A DNA stretch of 64,000 nt from positions 62,001-126,000 of the forward strand of contig VXIS01000001.1 in NCBI GenBank assembly GCA_008704415.1, given 5' to 3'. The notes beneath the pieces were generated by a model that was given only the letters and a program-made list of their open reading frames with translations, searched no databases and had not been told where the DNA came from. Position 1 is the stretch's first letter, and every line of letters begins with the position of its first letter. Below, in pieces: positions 11,825-21,318 of the stretch. The position numbers and the translations under genes were made by a program. Source of the DNA: Sphaerosporella brunnea. Lineage: Eukaryota > Ascomycota > Pezizomycetes > Pezizales > Pyronemataceae.

Positions 11825-13139
11825 ATGTCTGCCAACGTAGAGCGCGAGTTCGAGGCGGCACTCGAAGTCGACGACGACACCGAGGGCGAAGACGAGTCCT
11901 ATGGCAGCGGCAACGTCTCGGACACCACCTCGATCTCGTCGAGCATCCTGGCGTACGAATACGAGAACGGGCGACGATACCACGCTTTCCGCTCGGGGAA
12001 GTATGCGCTGCCGAACGACGAGCAGGAACAGGATCGCCTGGACATGATGCACCACATATACTCGCTGCTGCTGGGCGGACAGCTGCATCTTGCGCCCCTC
12101 CAGGATCCGCACCGTATTCTGGACGTGGGCTGCGGGACGGGCATTTGGGTAATCGATATGGCTGAGTAAGTAGGGGAGGGCCGTGGGGGGGGGGGGGGAG
12201 GGTCTACTTCCTGCGGGCTGTGGTTCTTGTTGTTGATAGAGGGGGGCGGATATAGCAAGTTCCCGTCTGCGGAGGTCACGGGAACCGATCTTTCGCCTAT
12301 ACAGCCTGGATGGGTCCCCCCGAACTCGATGTTTGTGATTGAGGACGCGGAAGGGGAGTGGACGTGGTCCAAGCCTTTCGATTTCATCCACGTCCGAGGA
12401 ATGGCCGGCTCGATCAAGGACTGGCCGTTGCTGATCAAAAATGCCTATGAGTTATTTCAACCCCTCCCCCCCCCCCCCCCCACTCTCCTTCCCAAGCCCC
12501 CCAAACTGAAGACTCTGTTATCATCAGGTCCCTAGCCCCCGGCGGCTATCTCGAGATCTTCGAAGCCCCCGTCTTCGACCTCCTCTCAGATGACGGTACC
12601 TACAATGATAAGACCGCTTTGTGGCGCTACTATTCCCTCGTCAGGGAAGCGTCCAAAAAGACGGGAAGAAGTCTACAGCTTGATGGAAAATTTGCCGAGC
12701 ATTTTGCCAAGGCCGGGTTTGTGGACTATGATGTTACGGTGAAGAAGATGCCGCTGGGAGCGTGGCCGGCGGATAAGAGGATGAAGGAACTTGGGAAGTG
12801 GATGGCGTTGATGGTAGTCCCCTCCACTTGGAATATCGGATGGGGAGGGAAACTTGCTGAGTGTGATATAGGTTGAATCGGGATTCGAAGCATATGGATT
12901 GGCGCTGCTTACGAGAGTCCTTAGCCTCCCGACTGAGGAAGCGAAGCAGCTGTTTGAGGACTGTAAAAAGGAGGTGATGAATAGAACGGTTCATTCGTAC
13001 TTCCATATGTAAGTCCCCCCCCCCCCCTTCCCAACAAAACAATAAGAACACTCGCCGCTGACTACTCCACAGTCATGTGATGGTAGCGATGAAGCCCGAC
13101 TCCCCCGCGGTATCGAAAATGCTGAATACAGCACGCTAA
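11825..13139 (+). CDS. LaeA-like SAM-dependent methyltransferase, five exons, 341 aa
   Basis: Exons are 11825-12165, 12256-12450, 12528-12813, 12872-13008 and 13073-13139; all joins keep frame. The Rossmann motif I ILDVGCGTGIWVIDMAD (about residues 98-114) spans the first splice. It is followed by EVTGTDLSPIQPGWVPPN, F-D-x-I-H-x-R, the LAPGGYLEIFE strand and a helical C-terminus. This order is that of the LaeA/TAM-type fungal methyltransferases, which bind S-adenosylmethionine and include regulators of secondary metabolism and development. The acidic N-terminus (DDDTEGEDES) is typical. The donor of intron 2 is unusual (GTTATT). Introns 1, 2 and 4 each hold a run of about 12-14 G or C. No biosynthetic cluster is visible nearby, so the substrate and target remain unknown. 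Confidence 0.85.
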
Positions 13140-13553
13140 GTCTTAATAATGAAGAGTATTGGCTTATCATCCTCACCATGCAATCTCCTTCCGTCATGTA
13201 GCTGCCCGTAACATAACATGCATATATGTAGCTACCTAATAAAACTCACACATTCTCCCCACCCGAAAAACGCTTGACGTGAAGTGAAGTGAAATTGGTT
13301 GTTCGTAATTGTGCGTTGATGGCCATTGGCCTTGACTTTTCCGGAAATGAAACCCTTCTTTCCCTAAACACCGCAAAAACCCGTGATATTCGCAGCTCAC
13401 GTGTCCCTCGCGGTTTTTTTTTTTTTTTTACAAAAAAAAAAACTCAGGGTTAGGGCTCCTTGCCACCACCACCACCACCACCACCACCACCAACATTCCA
13501 CCCCCCTCCCACAAACCCCTCGCCACAAAACACGGCCACGACAGACACGAGCG

Positions 13554-15602
13554 ATGTCGCTCCTCCTCCTCCGCCGCAGCCTACACCCGCGGCCGCGTAG
13601 TAGCATCGCAAAAGCAGCAGCAGCAGCATCGTTCAGCACGTACCCGCAACCGCTGCTTCGCGGCCGTGACTGGGCGAAGTCGCAGCGCGAGCGGACGAAG
13701 TATCTGAACAAGGTGCATCGGGAGCCTGAAGAGGAGACGCCGGCGGAGGCGGCGGCGGAGGCGGAGGAGGAGGAGGAGACGGTGAAGTGGGTTCCGCGTG
13801 CGGCGGGCTATGCGCATGCACGGGACGGCGGTTACGGCAATCGCTCGGAGCGCGCGCCGGGTCCAGCTCGCGGACGAGACGGGTACTCGGAGCGCAGGCC
13901 GGGGCGGGAGTTTCCTTCTCAGGGACGAGAGTATCCATCTCAGGGACGAGAGTATCCATCACAGGGACGAGGCAATGACTCAGAGCGCAGGCCGGGGCGG
14001 GAGTACCCATCTCAGGGACGAGGGTATCCGTCTCAGGGACAAGACAATTACTCAGAGCGCAGGCCGGGTCGGGAGTATCCATCTGAGGGACGAGACAATT
14101 ACTCGGAGCGCAGGCCGAATCGAGAGTATCCCTCTCAGGGACGAGAGTATCCATCTCAGGGACAAGGCAATTACTCGGAGCGCAGGCCGGGTCGGGAGTA
14201 TCCATCTCAGAGACAAGACAATTACTCAGAGCGCAGGCCGAGTCGAGAGTATCCATCTCAGGGACGAGATTACCCATCTCAGGGACGGGACAATTACTCG
14301 GAGCGCAGGCCGGGTCGGGAGTATCCATCTCAGGGAGGAGAGTATCCATCTCAGGGACGAGGCAATGACTCAGAGCGCAGGCCGAATCGAGAGTATCCAT
14401 CTCAGGGACAAGACAATTACTCAGAGCGCAGGCCGAGTCGAGAGTATCCATCTCAGGGACGAGACAATTACTCAGAACGCAGGCCGAATCGAGAGTATCC
14501 ATCACAGGGACGAGGCAATGACTCAGAGCGCAGGCCGAGCCGAGAGTATGGCTCTCAAGGACAAGATAACCGCTACCAACCGAATCTCGACCACGAACCC
14601 CGAGAACGCCGAGAATCTCAAGAGAACTACACCGAGCGCCGGGACTACCGTCCCAGCCGTGACTACAGCTCCCAGCCCCAAGCGAACAGCCCCGCAACCT
14701 CCACCAGCTACTCCGTCCGGAGAACCCAACAAGACTACAGTCTCCAATCCTGGGGCTCACAGTCCGACTCTGCCTCACCAGACTCCAGCTCCCAAGACGC
14801 AACCACCACCTACGGCCGACCGCAACCATCACCCTCGCAACCCCTCTACGACTCCCGGCCGGTCTACGAGCGCGAACTGTTGCCCCCCGGCAAAAGCAGC
14901 AGCAATTCCGCGCCACGGCCGCCACCAAGCACACGCTACTTCACGGCGCCGCGCAAAGGCAAGCACGTGCGGCCGGCAACGCCCATCTCGGTGCTGCGCG
15001 CCGACAACAGCGTGTACGTGGTGCACGCGCAAGCGGCCAGCAGCTCGGACCACACCAACGGCTCGGTCGGGATCGGCATCTGGTTCGGGCCCGGGTCCCC
15101 ACTCAACATGTGCCGCGCGCTATCGCCCCCCGAAGTCGACCTTTCGACCGCCAACGATGTCGGCGCCTGGAAATCGACCAACCACCGCGCCGAAATCATA
15201 GCCGTCGCCGAGGCCCTGCGCATCTTGCGCCAGGAGGTGCCGCCTGCGAGCTCGCTGATCGTGGCTTGCGAAGATGCGTTCGTGTTCCGCGCCCTGACTG
15301 ACTGGGTCTATCTGTGGCGGAAAAACGGCTGGCAGCCGGTCATGGGCTCGGGTGAGGAGCCCAGGATTAATAGAGATGTCATCGAGGCGGCCGACAATGA
15401 GATCAGGAGTTTGGAGCGCGCGGGGTACAGAGTTAGGATTTGGGCGCAGCCGAAGGGGAAGAATCCCGCTTGCGGGGACCTGGCGAAAAGTGCTATTGGC
15501 AAGGGGAAGAAGAAGAAAGATAAGAAAGATAAGAGTGTGAAGGTAGAGGAGGAGGGCGAGGAAGAAGAAGAGGCTCAGGAGGAGGAACAGCTACGGAAAT
15601 AG
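13554..15602 (+). CDS. Mitochondrial RNase H-fold protein with internal minisatellite, 682 aa
   Basis: The start at 13554 yields a basic, Arg/Ser/Ala-rich presequence (MSLLLLRRSLHPRPRSS) predicted to target mitochondria; the frame is open further upstream but that part is low-complexity. Next come an acidic segment, about 230 residues of Y-P-S-Q-G-R / Y-S-E-R-R-P repeats, a Ser/Pro-rich linker and, from about residue 480, an RNase HI-like domain. NHRAEI supplies the Glu, CEDAF the next Asp, GDLAK the last Asp, and a W-x-x-N-G-W helix is present. Where RNase H1 has a first catalytic Asp (strand 1, usually T-D-G) this protein reads YVVHAQ, so nuclease activity may be lost. It ends in a Lys-rich then Glu-rich tail. 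A role in mitochondrial RNA:DNA hybrid binding is inference. Confidence 0.8.
   Translation: MSLLLLRRSLHPRPRSSIAKAAAAASFSTYPQPLLRGRDWAKSQRERTKYLNKVHREPEEETPAEAAAEAEEEEETVKWVPRAAGYAHARDGGYGNRSERAPGPARGRDGYSERRPGREFPSQGREYPSQGREYPSQGRGNDSERRPGREYPSQGRGYPSQGQDNYSERRPGREYPSEGRDNYSERRPNREYPSQGREYPSQGQGNYSERRPGREYPSQRQDNYSERRPSREYPSQGRDYPSQGRDNYSERRPGREYPSQGGEYPSQGRGNDSERRPNREYPSQGQDNYSERRPSREYPSQGRDNYSERRPNREYPSQGRGNDSERRPSREYGSQGQDNRYQPNLDHEPRERRESQENYTERRDYRPSRDYSSQPQANSPATSTSYSVRRTQQDYSLQSWGSQSDSASPDSSSQDATTTYGRPQPSPSQPLYDSRPVYERELLPPGKSSSNSAPRPPPSTRYFTAPRKGKHVRPATPISVLRADNSVYVVHAQAASSSDHTNGSVGIGIWFGPGSPLNMCRALSPPEVDLSTANDVGAWKSTNHRAEIIAVAEALRILRQEVPPASSLIVACEDAFVFRALTDWVYLWRKNGWQPVMGSGEEPRINRDVIEAADNEIRSLERAGYRVRIWAQPKGKNPACGDLAKSAIGKGKKKKDKKDKSVKVEEEGEEEEEAQEEEQLRK
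13880..14570 (+). repeat. Coding minisatellite, 51-bp (17-codon) units with 24-bp half units
   Basis: Imperfect tandem copies of a unit encoding REYPSQGRDNYSERRPG, with optional extra REYPSQG blocks and variants at the Gly/Ser/Asn position after RRP. All length changes are multiples of three, so the gene frame survives. The +1 frame is also open throughout. Confidence 0.9.
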
Positions 15603-15842
15603 TAAGCATCGGCGTCATCAGCAACCACGCTAAATACTGTACATATAACATATATAACATTCGTATATAGATAGAATCATGCTACTTTCCACCCTTCCAC
15701 CCTTCGCCCTCTCGCAAGCAGCCAGAGGAGCAATGGGGGGAAGGCAAAAGCGAACAAGAGGGGTAACGGTTTGATTGTCGGCCGATCGAGAGGAGGCCGC
15801 CGCCCGGTAGAACTTCATGCGTCCACCTCGCGATTAATTATA

Positions 15843-16126
15843 AACGCTCCCGATATACTGTTTTCGGTCCCAATCGATTGTAGACGCTCCCGATATAGGT
15901 GTACTTCGCTCCCGATACAGGTGTACTTCGCTCCCGATATAGGTGTACTTCGCTCCCGATACAGGTGTACTTCGCTCCCGATATAGGTGTACTTCGCTCC
16001 CGATATAGTGTAATCGCTCCCGATATAGTTTAATCGCTCCCGATATAGTGTAATCGCTCCCGATATAGTTTAATCGCTCCCGATATAGTGTAATCGCTCC
16101 CGATTAATTATAGACGCTCCCGATAG
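15843..16126. repeat. Minisatellite, 22-bp then ~20-bp units (CGCTCCCGATATAG core)
   Basis: At least five copies of a 22-bp unit with GGTGTACTT are followed by six or more copies of a shorter unit in which the tail is TGTAAT or TTTAAT. The two alternating tails suggest unequal exchange between variant units. It lies just 3' of the RNase H-fold gene and opens a ~4.6-kb repeat block. Confidence 0.9.
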
Positions 16127-16192
16127 TTTTTAGCGATGTAGCCACTGACTGACTGGAACCACTGGATTGATCGAGAATTGAATGATTCTTTT

Positions 16193-16330
16193 GCCGATAA
16201 CTTAGGAGAGATTCCCTCTCTCCACGGCCCGGGGCGCGACGGGATAAATCTCGAGTTGGTTGCCGATAACTTAGGAGAGATTCCTCTCTCCACGGCCCGG
16301 GGCGCGACGGGATAAATCCGATAGTAGGAC
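16193..16330. repeat. Two ~68-bp tandem copies (GATAACTTAGGAGAGATTCC)
   Basis: Two near-identical copies contain CCACGGCCCGGGGCGCGACG followed by GGATAAATC. Related sequence recurs near 17440-17590 with a diverged core. Confidence 0.8.
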
Positions 16331-16379
16331 GGCCTCGACCCACGCAGCGGGGATGGACGGGGCCGAGGGATTTGGTGCT

Positions 16380-17015
16380 ACTTTCGGCGCTCTCTGCCCG
16401 GCGGGCGGGCGGATATAATTGATAGGCGCCCCGCTTTCCGCCACGAGAAAGGAAGATAACCAGATCACCAGAGGCCGCTGTCTGCCCGGCGGCGGATATA
16501 ATTGATAGGCGCCCCGCTTTCCGCCACGATAAAGGAAGATAACCAGATCACCAGAGGCCGCTGTCTGCCCGGCGGCGGGCATATATATGCTAAGTGCCCC
16601 GCTTTCCGCACGAGAAAGGAAGATAGCCAGATCACCAGAGGCCGCTGTCTGCCCGGCGGCGGGCATAAATATATGAGAGGCGCCCCGCTTTCCGCCACGA
16701 GAAAGGAAGATAACCAGATCACCAGAGGCCGCTGTCTGCCCGGCGGCGGGCATATATATGCTAAGTGCCCCGCTTTCCGCACGAGAAAGGAAGATAGCCA
16801 GATCACCAGAGGCCGCTGTCTGCCCGGCGGCGGGCATAAATATATGAGAGGCGCCCCGCTTTCCGCCACGAGAAAGGAAGATAACCAGATCACCAGAGGC
16901 CGCTGTCTGCCCGGCGGCGGGCATAAATATATGAGAGGCGCCCCGCTTTCCGCCACGAGAAAGGAAGATAACCAGATCACCAGAGGCCGCTGTCCGCCCG
17001 GCGGCGGGCGGCCCT
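16380..17015. repeat. Seven-copy tandem array, 83-87 bp period
   Basis: Copies contain CCCCGCTTTCCGC, CGAGAAAGGAAGATA, AGATCACCAGAGGCCGCTGT and CTGCCCGGCGGCGG. Occurrences of CCGCTTTCC at about 16431, 16514, 16599, 16685, 16770, 16856 and 16943 set the period. Two subtypes alternate (linker ATATATATGCTAAGTG versus AAATATATGAGAGGCG). Both strands stay open over several hundred bases, which is a property of the repeat and not evidence of a gene. Confidence 0.9.
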
Positions 17016-17097
17016 TTGACTGACGGGGGATTGGGTGTCAGGTTGCTCTTAGGAGATCCTGCTGCCACGGATCCTAGCACCGAGAGCCGTGGCGCAG

Positions 17098-17141
17098 GTT
17101 GCCCAAGTGGGCCACTTGGGCAACCCGGGTTAGGGTTAGGG
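17098..17141. repeat. 27-bp perfect palindrome next to two TTAGGG units
   Basis: 13-base arms beginning GTTGCCCAAGTGG surround a single G at 17098-17124. Immediately after comes GGGTTAGGGTTAGGG at 17127-17141, the vertebrate and filamentous-fungal telomere repeat. It is an interstitial telomere-like sequence inside the satellite block. Confidence 0.85.
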
Positions 17142-17149
17142 ATATAATT

Positions 17150-17375
17150 GATAGGCGCCCGCTTTCCGCACGAGAAAGGAAACCGGTGATTAGCAGGATT
17201 ACTAGAGGCCGCTGTCCGCCCGGCGGCCTTTGTCGGTGCCCCGCTTTCCGCACGAGAAAGGAAACCGGTGATTAGCAGGATTACTAGAGGCCGCTGTCCG
17301 CCCGGCGGCCTTTGTCGGTGCCCCGCTTTCCGCACGAGAAAGGAAACCGGTGATTAGCAGGATTACTAGAGGCCA
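17150..17375. repeat. Three-copy 82-bp tandem array
   Basis: AACCGGTGATTAGCAGG recurs at about 17181, 17263 and 17345, an exact 82-bp period. Each copy shares the CCCCGCTTTCCGCACGAGAA and GGCCGCTGTCCGCCCGGCGG cores with the other arrays in the block. Confidence 0.9.
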
Positions 17376-17397
17376 CGGGATAAGCACTCCGGCCCGA

Positions 17398-17590
17398 CAG
17401 CAATGAGTGATTGCAGGCCGATATCCTGAATCTTCCCGCCGATCACATAGCGGAGAGATCCCTCTCTCCACGGCCCGGCCGGGGGGGGGGGGCGACGGGA
17501 TAGATCCTGAATGACTGCAGGCCGATATCCTGAATCTTCCCGCCGATCAAGTAGCGGAGAGATTCCTCTCTCGGGGCGCGACGGGATAAG
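17398..17590. repeat. Two diverged ~115-bp copies (GCAGGCCGATATCCTGAATC)
   Basis: GCAGGCCGATATCCTGAATC plus TTCCCGCCGATCA occurs twice, followed by GCGGAGAGAT and a CTCTCTCC block. The first copy holds a run of about 11 G near 17480. Confidence 0.75.
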
Positions 17591-17638
17591 TCCCGAGTTA
17601 TTGCCGAGACTAGGACGACATCGGCCCACGCAGCGGGG

Positions 17639-18289
17639 ATGGACGAGACGACTCGAAGTCGCGGGGTAGCCGCTTTCTGCCCGGCGGCGGGCGGATTTCA
17701 TATTGCTACCCCGCTTTCGGCGCGAGAAAGGGAACAGGCGATGGACGAGACGACTCGAGGTCGCGGGGTAGCCGCTTTCTGCCCGGCGGCGGGCGGATTT
17801 CATATTGCTACCCCGCTTTCGGCGCGAGAAAGGGAACAGGCGATGGACGAGACGACTCGAGGTCGCGGGGTAGCCGCTCTCTGCCCGGCGGCGGGCGGAT
17901 TTCATATTGCTGCCCCGCTTTCGGCGCGAGAAAGGAAACAGGCGATGAACGAGACGACTCGAGGTCGCGGGGTAGCCGCTTTCTGCCCGGCGGCGGGCGG
18001 ATTTCATATTGCTACCCCGCTTTCGGCGCGAGAAAGGGAACAGGCGATGGACGAGACGACTCGAGGTCGCGGGGTAGCCGCTCTCTGCCCGGCGGCGGGC
18101 GGATTTCATATTGCTGCCCCGCTTTCGGCGCGAGAAAGGAAACAGGCGATGAACGAGACGACTCGAGGTCGCGGGGTAGCCGCTTTCTGCCCGGCGGCGG
18201 GCGGATTTCATATTGCTACCCCGCTTTCGGCGCGAGAAAGGAAACATGCGATGAACGAGACGACTCGAGGTCGCGGGGTAGCCTCGTGA
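17639..18289. repeat. Six-copy 102-bp satellite with A/B variant order
   Basis: GATGGACGAGACGACTCG or its GATGAACGAGACG variant recurs at 17639, 17741, 17843, 17945, 18047, 18149 and 18251 (partial), an exact 102-bp (34-codon) period. Two subtypes differ at linked positions (TTTCTGCC with CTACCCC versus CTCTGCC with CTGCCCC), in the order A A B A B A. Both strands are open because the period is a multiple of three. I read this as satellite DNA and not a repeat protein: no start context, splice site or non-repeat domain flanks it. Confidence 0.9.
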
Positions 18290-18859
18290 GTTACCCCCCT
18301 CTTCCGCACACCAGCCGGGGCGGGGTTTGTGGTCACGATCCGCCCTCTGTCCGGTGGCGGGCGGGATTTGGCCCCCTGGGGATAGAAAACTCGAGTTCCT
18401 TTCCCTCTCTGCACATCCTGGCGGAGTGACGGCCGTGGCAAAGGCGTTGCCCGGGAGATAAAGGAAGCTGTTCATTTTTAACCTTCTCCCCAATAAGTTT
18501 CTGGGTAATCCCGATAGCCTTCGCGACACACGGGTCTGCATCCTGCAATGCTGGGCGATGCTTAGTATTTGCTCCCGGATGGCTTGTGGCTTCGTGCATT
18601 TGATTTCTTCCTTCTGTGGAGTTCAGACAGGAGCGCCGCGGGACGCGGACCCTCCGGCTGACCGCCCCGGATGTATTGGTATTTCACTGTGTGTGCAGCG
18701 AAACCCGAAACCTCCCTCCGCCCAGATCATATGAACTCGCAGTTTAGCGGCATCCACGGCCGGATAGTTTGCTGCCTTAGGCGCTGGAGTGCGGCAGGAC
18801 CCGAGCCAGGATAAATTCTTCCAGACAGGAGGGAGTGCAGAGCCGCCCGACGTTTCACC

Positions 18860-20460
18860 GCGGATACATTTCTTGCATCGAATGCCCCTACGGTAACAGG
18901 GGCGGTAATAGTGACGACGCTGACGAGGGCGGGGACGGGGATAAGGTACTAGCATTCCCCGCTAAGTGCTCTTGAACCTTTCCTGTATCGAACGCCCCAA
19001 CGGTAACAGGACTGAGACGGCGCTGACGGGGGCGGGGACGGCGATAATGCACTGACGCTCCCCGCTAAGTGCTCCCGCCGGCGGATAAGGTGTGAAGTCA
19101 TCCGCCGGATGGGGCAAATTCGGCTCGGGGGCGGTTTCTTGTTTCGGATACGGTCTGGAACTACCCCCCGGGCGGATATGGTATTTGAAGGGGACGATAC
19201 GATGCATGAACGAGACGACTCGAGGCCGAGTGGTTACCGTGGCGATTACCTTGCCATAAGACAGTTGGTGATGCGTGGCTCTGGAGAGAGAGAGAAGGGA
19301 AGGGGGGATAGAATACAGCAGTTTAACCGCTTTCGGGAGAGTGAAGAGAGGGGAGGATAGGACAAGAAGCGGCTGTGTGATGGAGAGAAGCAGAAGAGTT
19401 GGGGGCGGAGAAGGTGACTGGGCTGTATACCGCCTGGAGACTGGACCGGGTGCGGGCTCCAGCGCCGCCCGACGCTTCCGCTGCGGATATCGTACATCCT
19501 CGAGGACGGCGATAAGGCACTGGCGTTCTCCGCTCAGTTTTCTTGAATCCTCCGCCGCGGATATATTTCTTGCATTGAACGCCCCTACGGTAACAGGGGC
19601 GGTAATAATGACGGCGCTGACGAGGGCGGGGACGGGGATAAGGTACTAGCATTCCCCGCTAAGTGCTCTTGAATCCTCCGCCGCGGATACATTTCTTTGC
19701 ATCGAACGCCCCTACGGCAACAGGACTGTGACGGCGCTGACGGGAGCGGGGACGGCGATAAAACGCCGAAATTGTTCCCGCGTTGCAGCAGTGCTCCCGC
19801 CGGCGGATAAGGTGTATAATCCGCCGGATGGGGCAAATTCGGCTCGGGGGCGATTTCTTGTTGTGGAACCACCCTCCCCCCCCCCCCGGCCGCGGATATG
19901 GTGTTTAACCGGGGACGATATGATGATATGATTACGATCCATAGACGAGTCGACACGACGGGCTGGTGATCATCGGCTCGGGGGCGATTTCTTGTTGTGG
20001 AACCACCCCCCTCTCCCCCCCCCCGCCGCGGATATGGTATTTGATGGGGACGATATGATGCTATGATCCATTGAGAGCTGGTGATCATCGGCTCGGGGGC
20101 GATTTCTTGTTGTGGAACCACCCCCCTCTCCCCCCCCCCCGCCGCGGATATGGTATTTGATGGGGACGATAAGATGCTATGATTGACGAGCCGGTGATCA
20201 TCGGCTCGGGGGCGATTTCTTGTTGTGGAACCACCCCTCCCCCCCCCCCGCCCGCCGCGGATATGGTGTTTAACCGGGGACGATAAGATGCTATGATTGA
20301 CGAGCTGGTGATCATCGGCTCGGGGGGCGATTTCTTGTTGTGGAACCACCCCCTACCCCCCCCCCCACCCCCGCCGCGGATATGGTATTTGATGGGGACG
20401 ATACGATGCATGAACGAGACGACTCGAGGCCGAGTGACTACCGTGGCGATTACCGTGGCG
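18860..20460. repeat. Complex tandem repeats with ~115-bp core units and GC-rich G/C runs
   Basis: CATCGGCTCGGGGGCGATTT followed by CTTGTTGTGGAACCACC recurs near 19971, 20086, 20199 and 20313, period 113-115 bp, with a diverged copy at 19835 and another near 19115. A second family (CGCCCCTACGGTAACAGG, then TAAGGTACTAGCATTCCCCG) appears near 18885, 18985, 19580 and 19700. A segment with CGAGACGACTCGAGGCCGAG near 19208 is duplicated near 20415. GCCGCGGATA is a frequent junction motif. Confidence 0.85.
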
Positions 20461-21318
20461 CCATAAAATAGTTGGTGATGCGTGGCTCTGGAGAGAGAGA
20501 GAGAGAGAGAGAGAGAAGGGAAAGGGGGGGGATAGTATATGGTCTTGCCGCTCTCTCTCGGGAGAGAAGGGAAGGGGGGGATAGTATATGGTCTTGCCGC
20601 TCTCTCTCGGGAGAGTGAAGAGAGAGGTGGAGAGAAGCCGCTGTGTGATGGAGAGAAGAAGAAGGGTTGGGAGTGGAGAAGGGGAAGGGGTTATATACCC
20701 CGCCTGGAGAGGAGGAGGACTGGACTGGCTTGGACGGTCGGGGTACATCATCGTGGCAGGTTCCAGCGTCGCCGCCGGGGCTGGGCCGGGGAATGAAAGA
20801 AAGTGAGTGAGTGAGCGAGTGAGTGACCAGAAAAATGCACAAAAGTGCAAGAAGCATGAAAGGAACACTTATCTAGAATGTTTCGAAGCACACGCCATCA
20901 CTTGCGCCCCCATCACTCCAACACCTGTCACCATCAAATATCACACGAGCAGAGAAGAGAAGAGAAGGAAAAAAAAGTTATCAAAATTTCATAGCCCACG
21001 CACACACAAAGCCCCGCCAAACCGAAACAAGAACTCACACAAAACAAAGCAAAACAGAACAAAATTCGCAGCTGGTATGTAACGGTAAAGATAAAGAACG
21101 TGAACAACGACCAGGTATACACCAACAAAGAAACACGAAAAAAGAGAAAGAACAAGGCCAGGTATACAAAGAAGAATGGGAACAAGAAACAAAATGAAAG
21201 AGAAGAAAGCCGTCATATCATCACCACAAAATATGAAGTAAAATGTAATCCCAGAATAGAACAAGGAAGAAACCACGGCCCCCCTGCACTACCGCCTCGG
21301 AGAAAGTCTCAGGGGCAC
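20461..21318. other. Repeat edge and 3' flank of the lipid phosphatase
   Basis: Contains a GA microsatellite at about 20485-20516, two copies of a GATAGTATATGGTCTTGCCG block, a GTGA-rich stretch near 20800, then A-rich sequence with many AAC/AAG runs (20950-21240). No gene is supported. Confidence 0.6.

Noticed and set aside
11333..11861. Several overlapping frames of about 100-150 codons on both strands
   Set aside because: No motif, conflicting frames on both strands and no splice continuity with the methyltransferase gene.
13798..15201. 467-codon plus-strand frame inside the RNase H-fold gene
   Set aside because: It is the +1 shadow of a minisatellite with a period divisible by three; the other frame has the presequence and RNase H motifs.
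15843..18289. CRISPR-like appearance of short direct repeats
   Set aside because: Units are contiguous, without unique spacers, vary in period and lie in a eukaryotic genome with no cas genes.
16271..18541. Long minus-strand and plus-strand open frames across the tandem arrays, up to about 390 codons
   Set aside because: They exist because several periods are multiples of three and the repeat is GC-rich. Both strands are open, no unique domain or splice context flanks them, and copies vary without frame-specific constraint.
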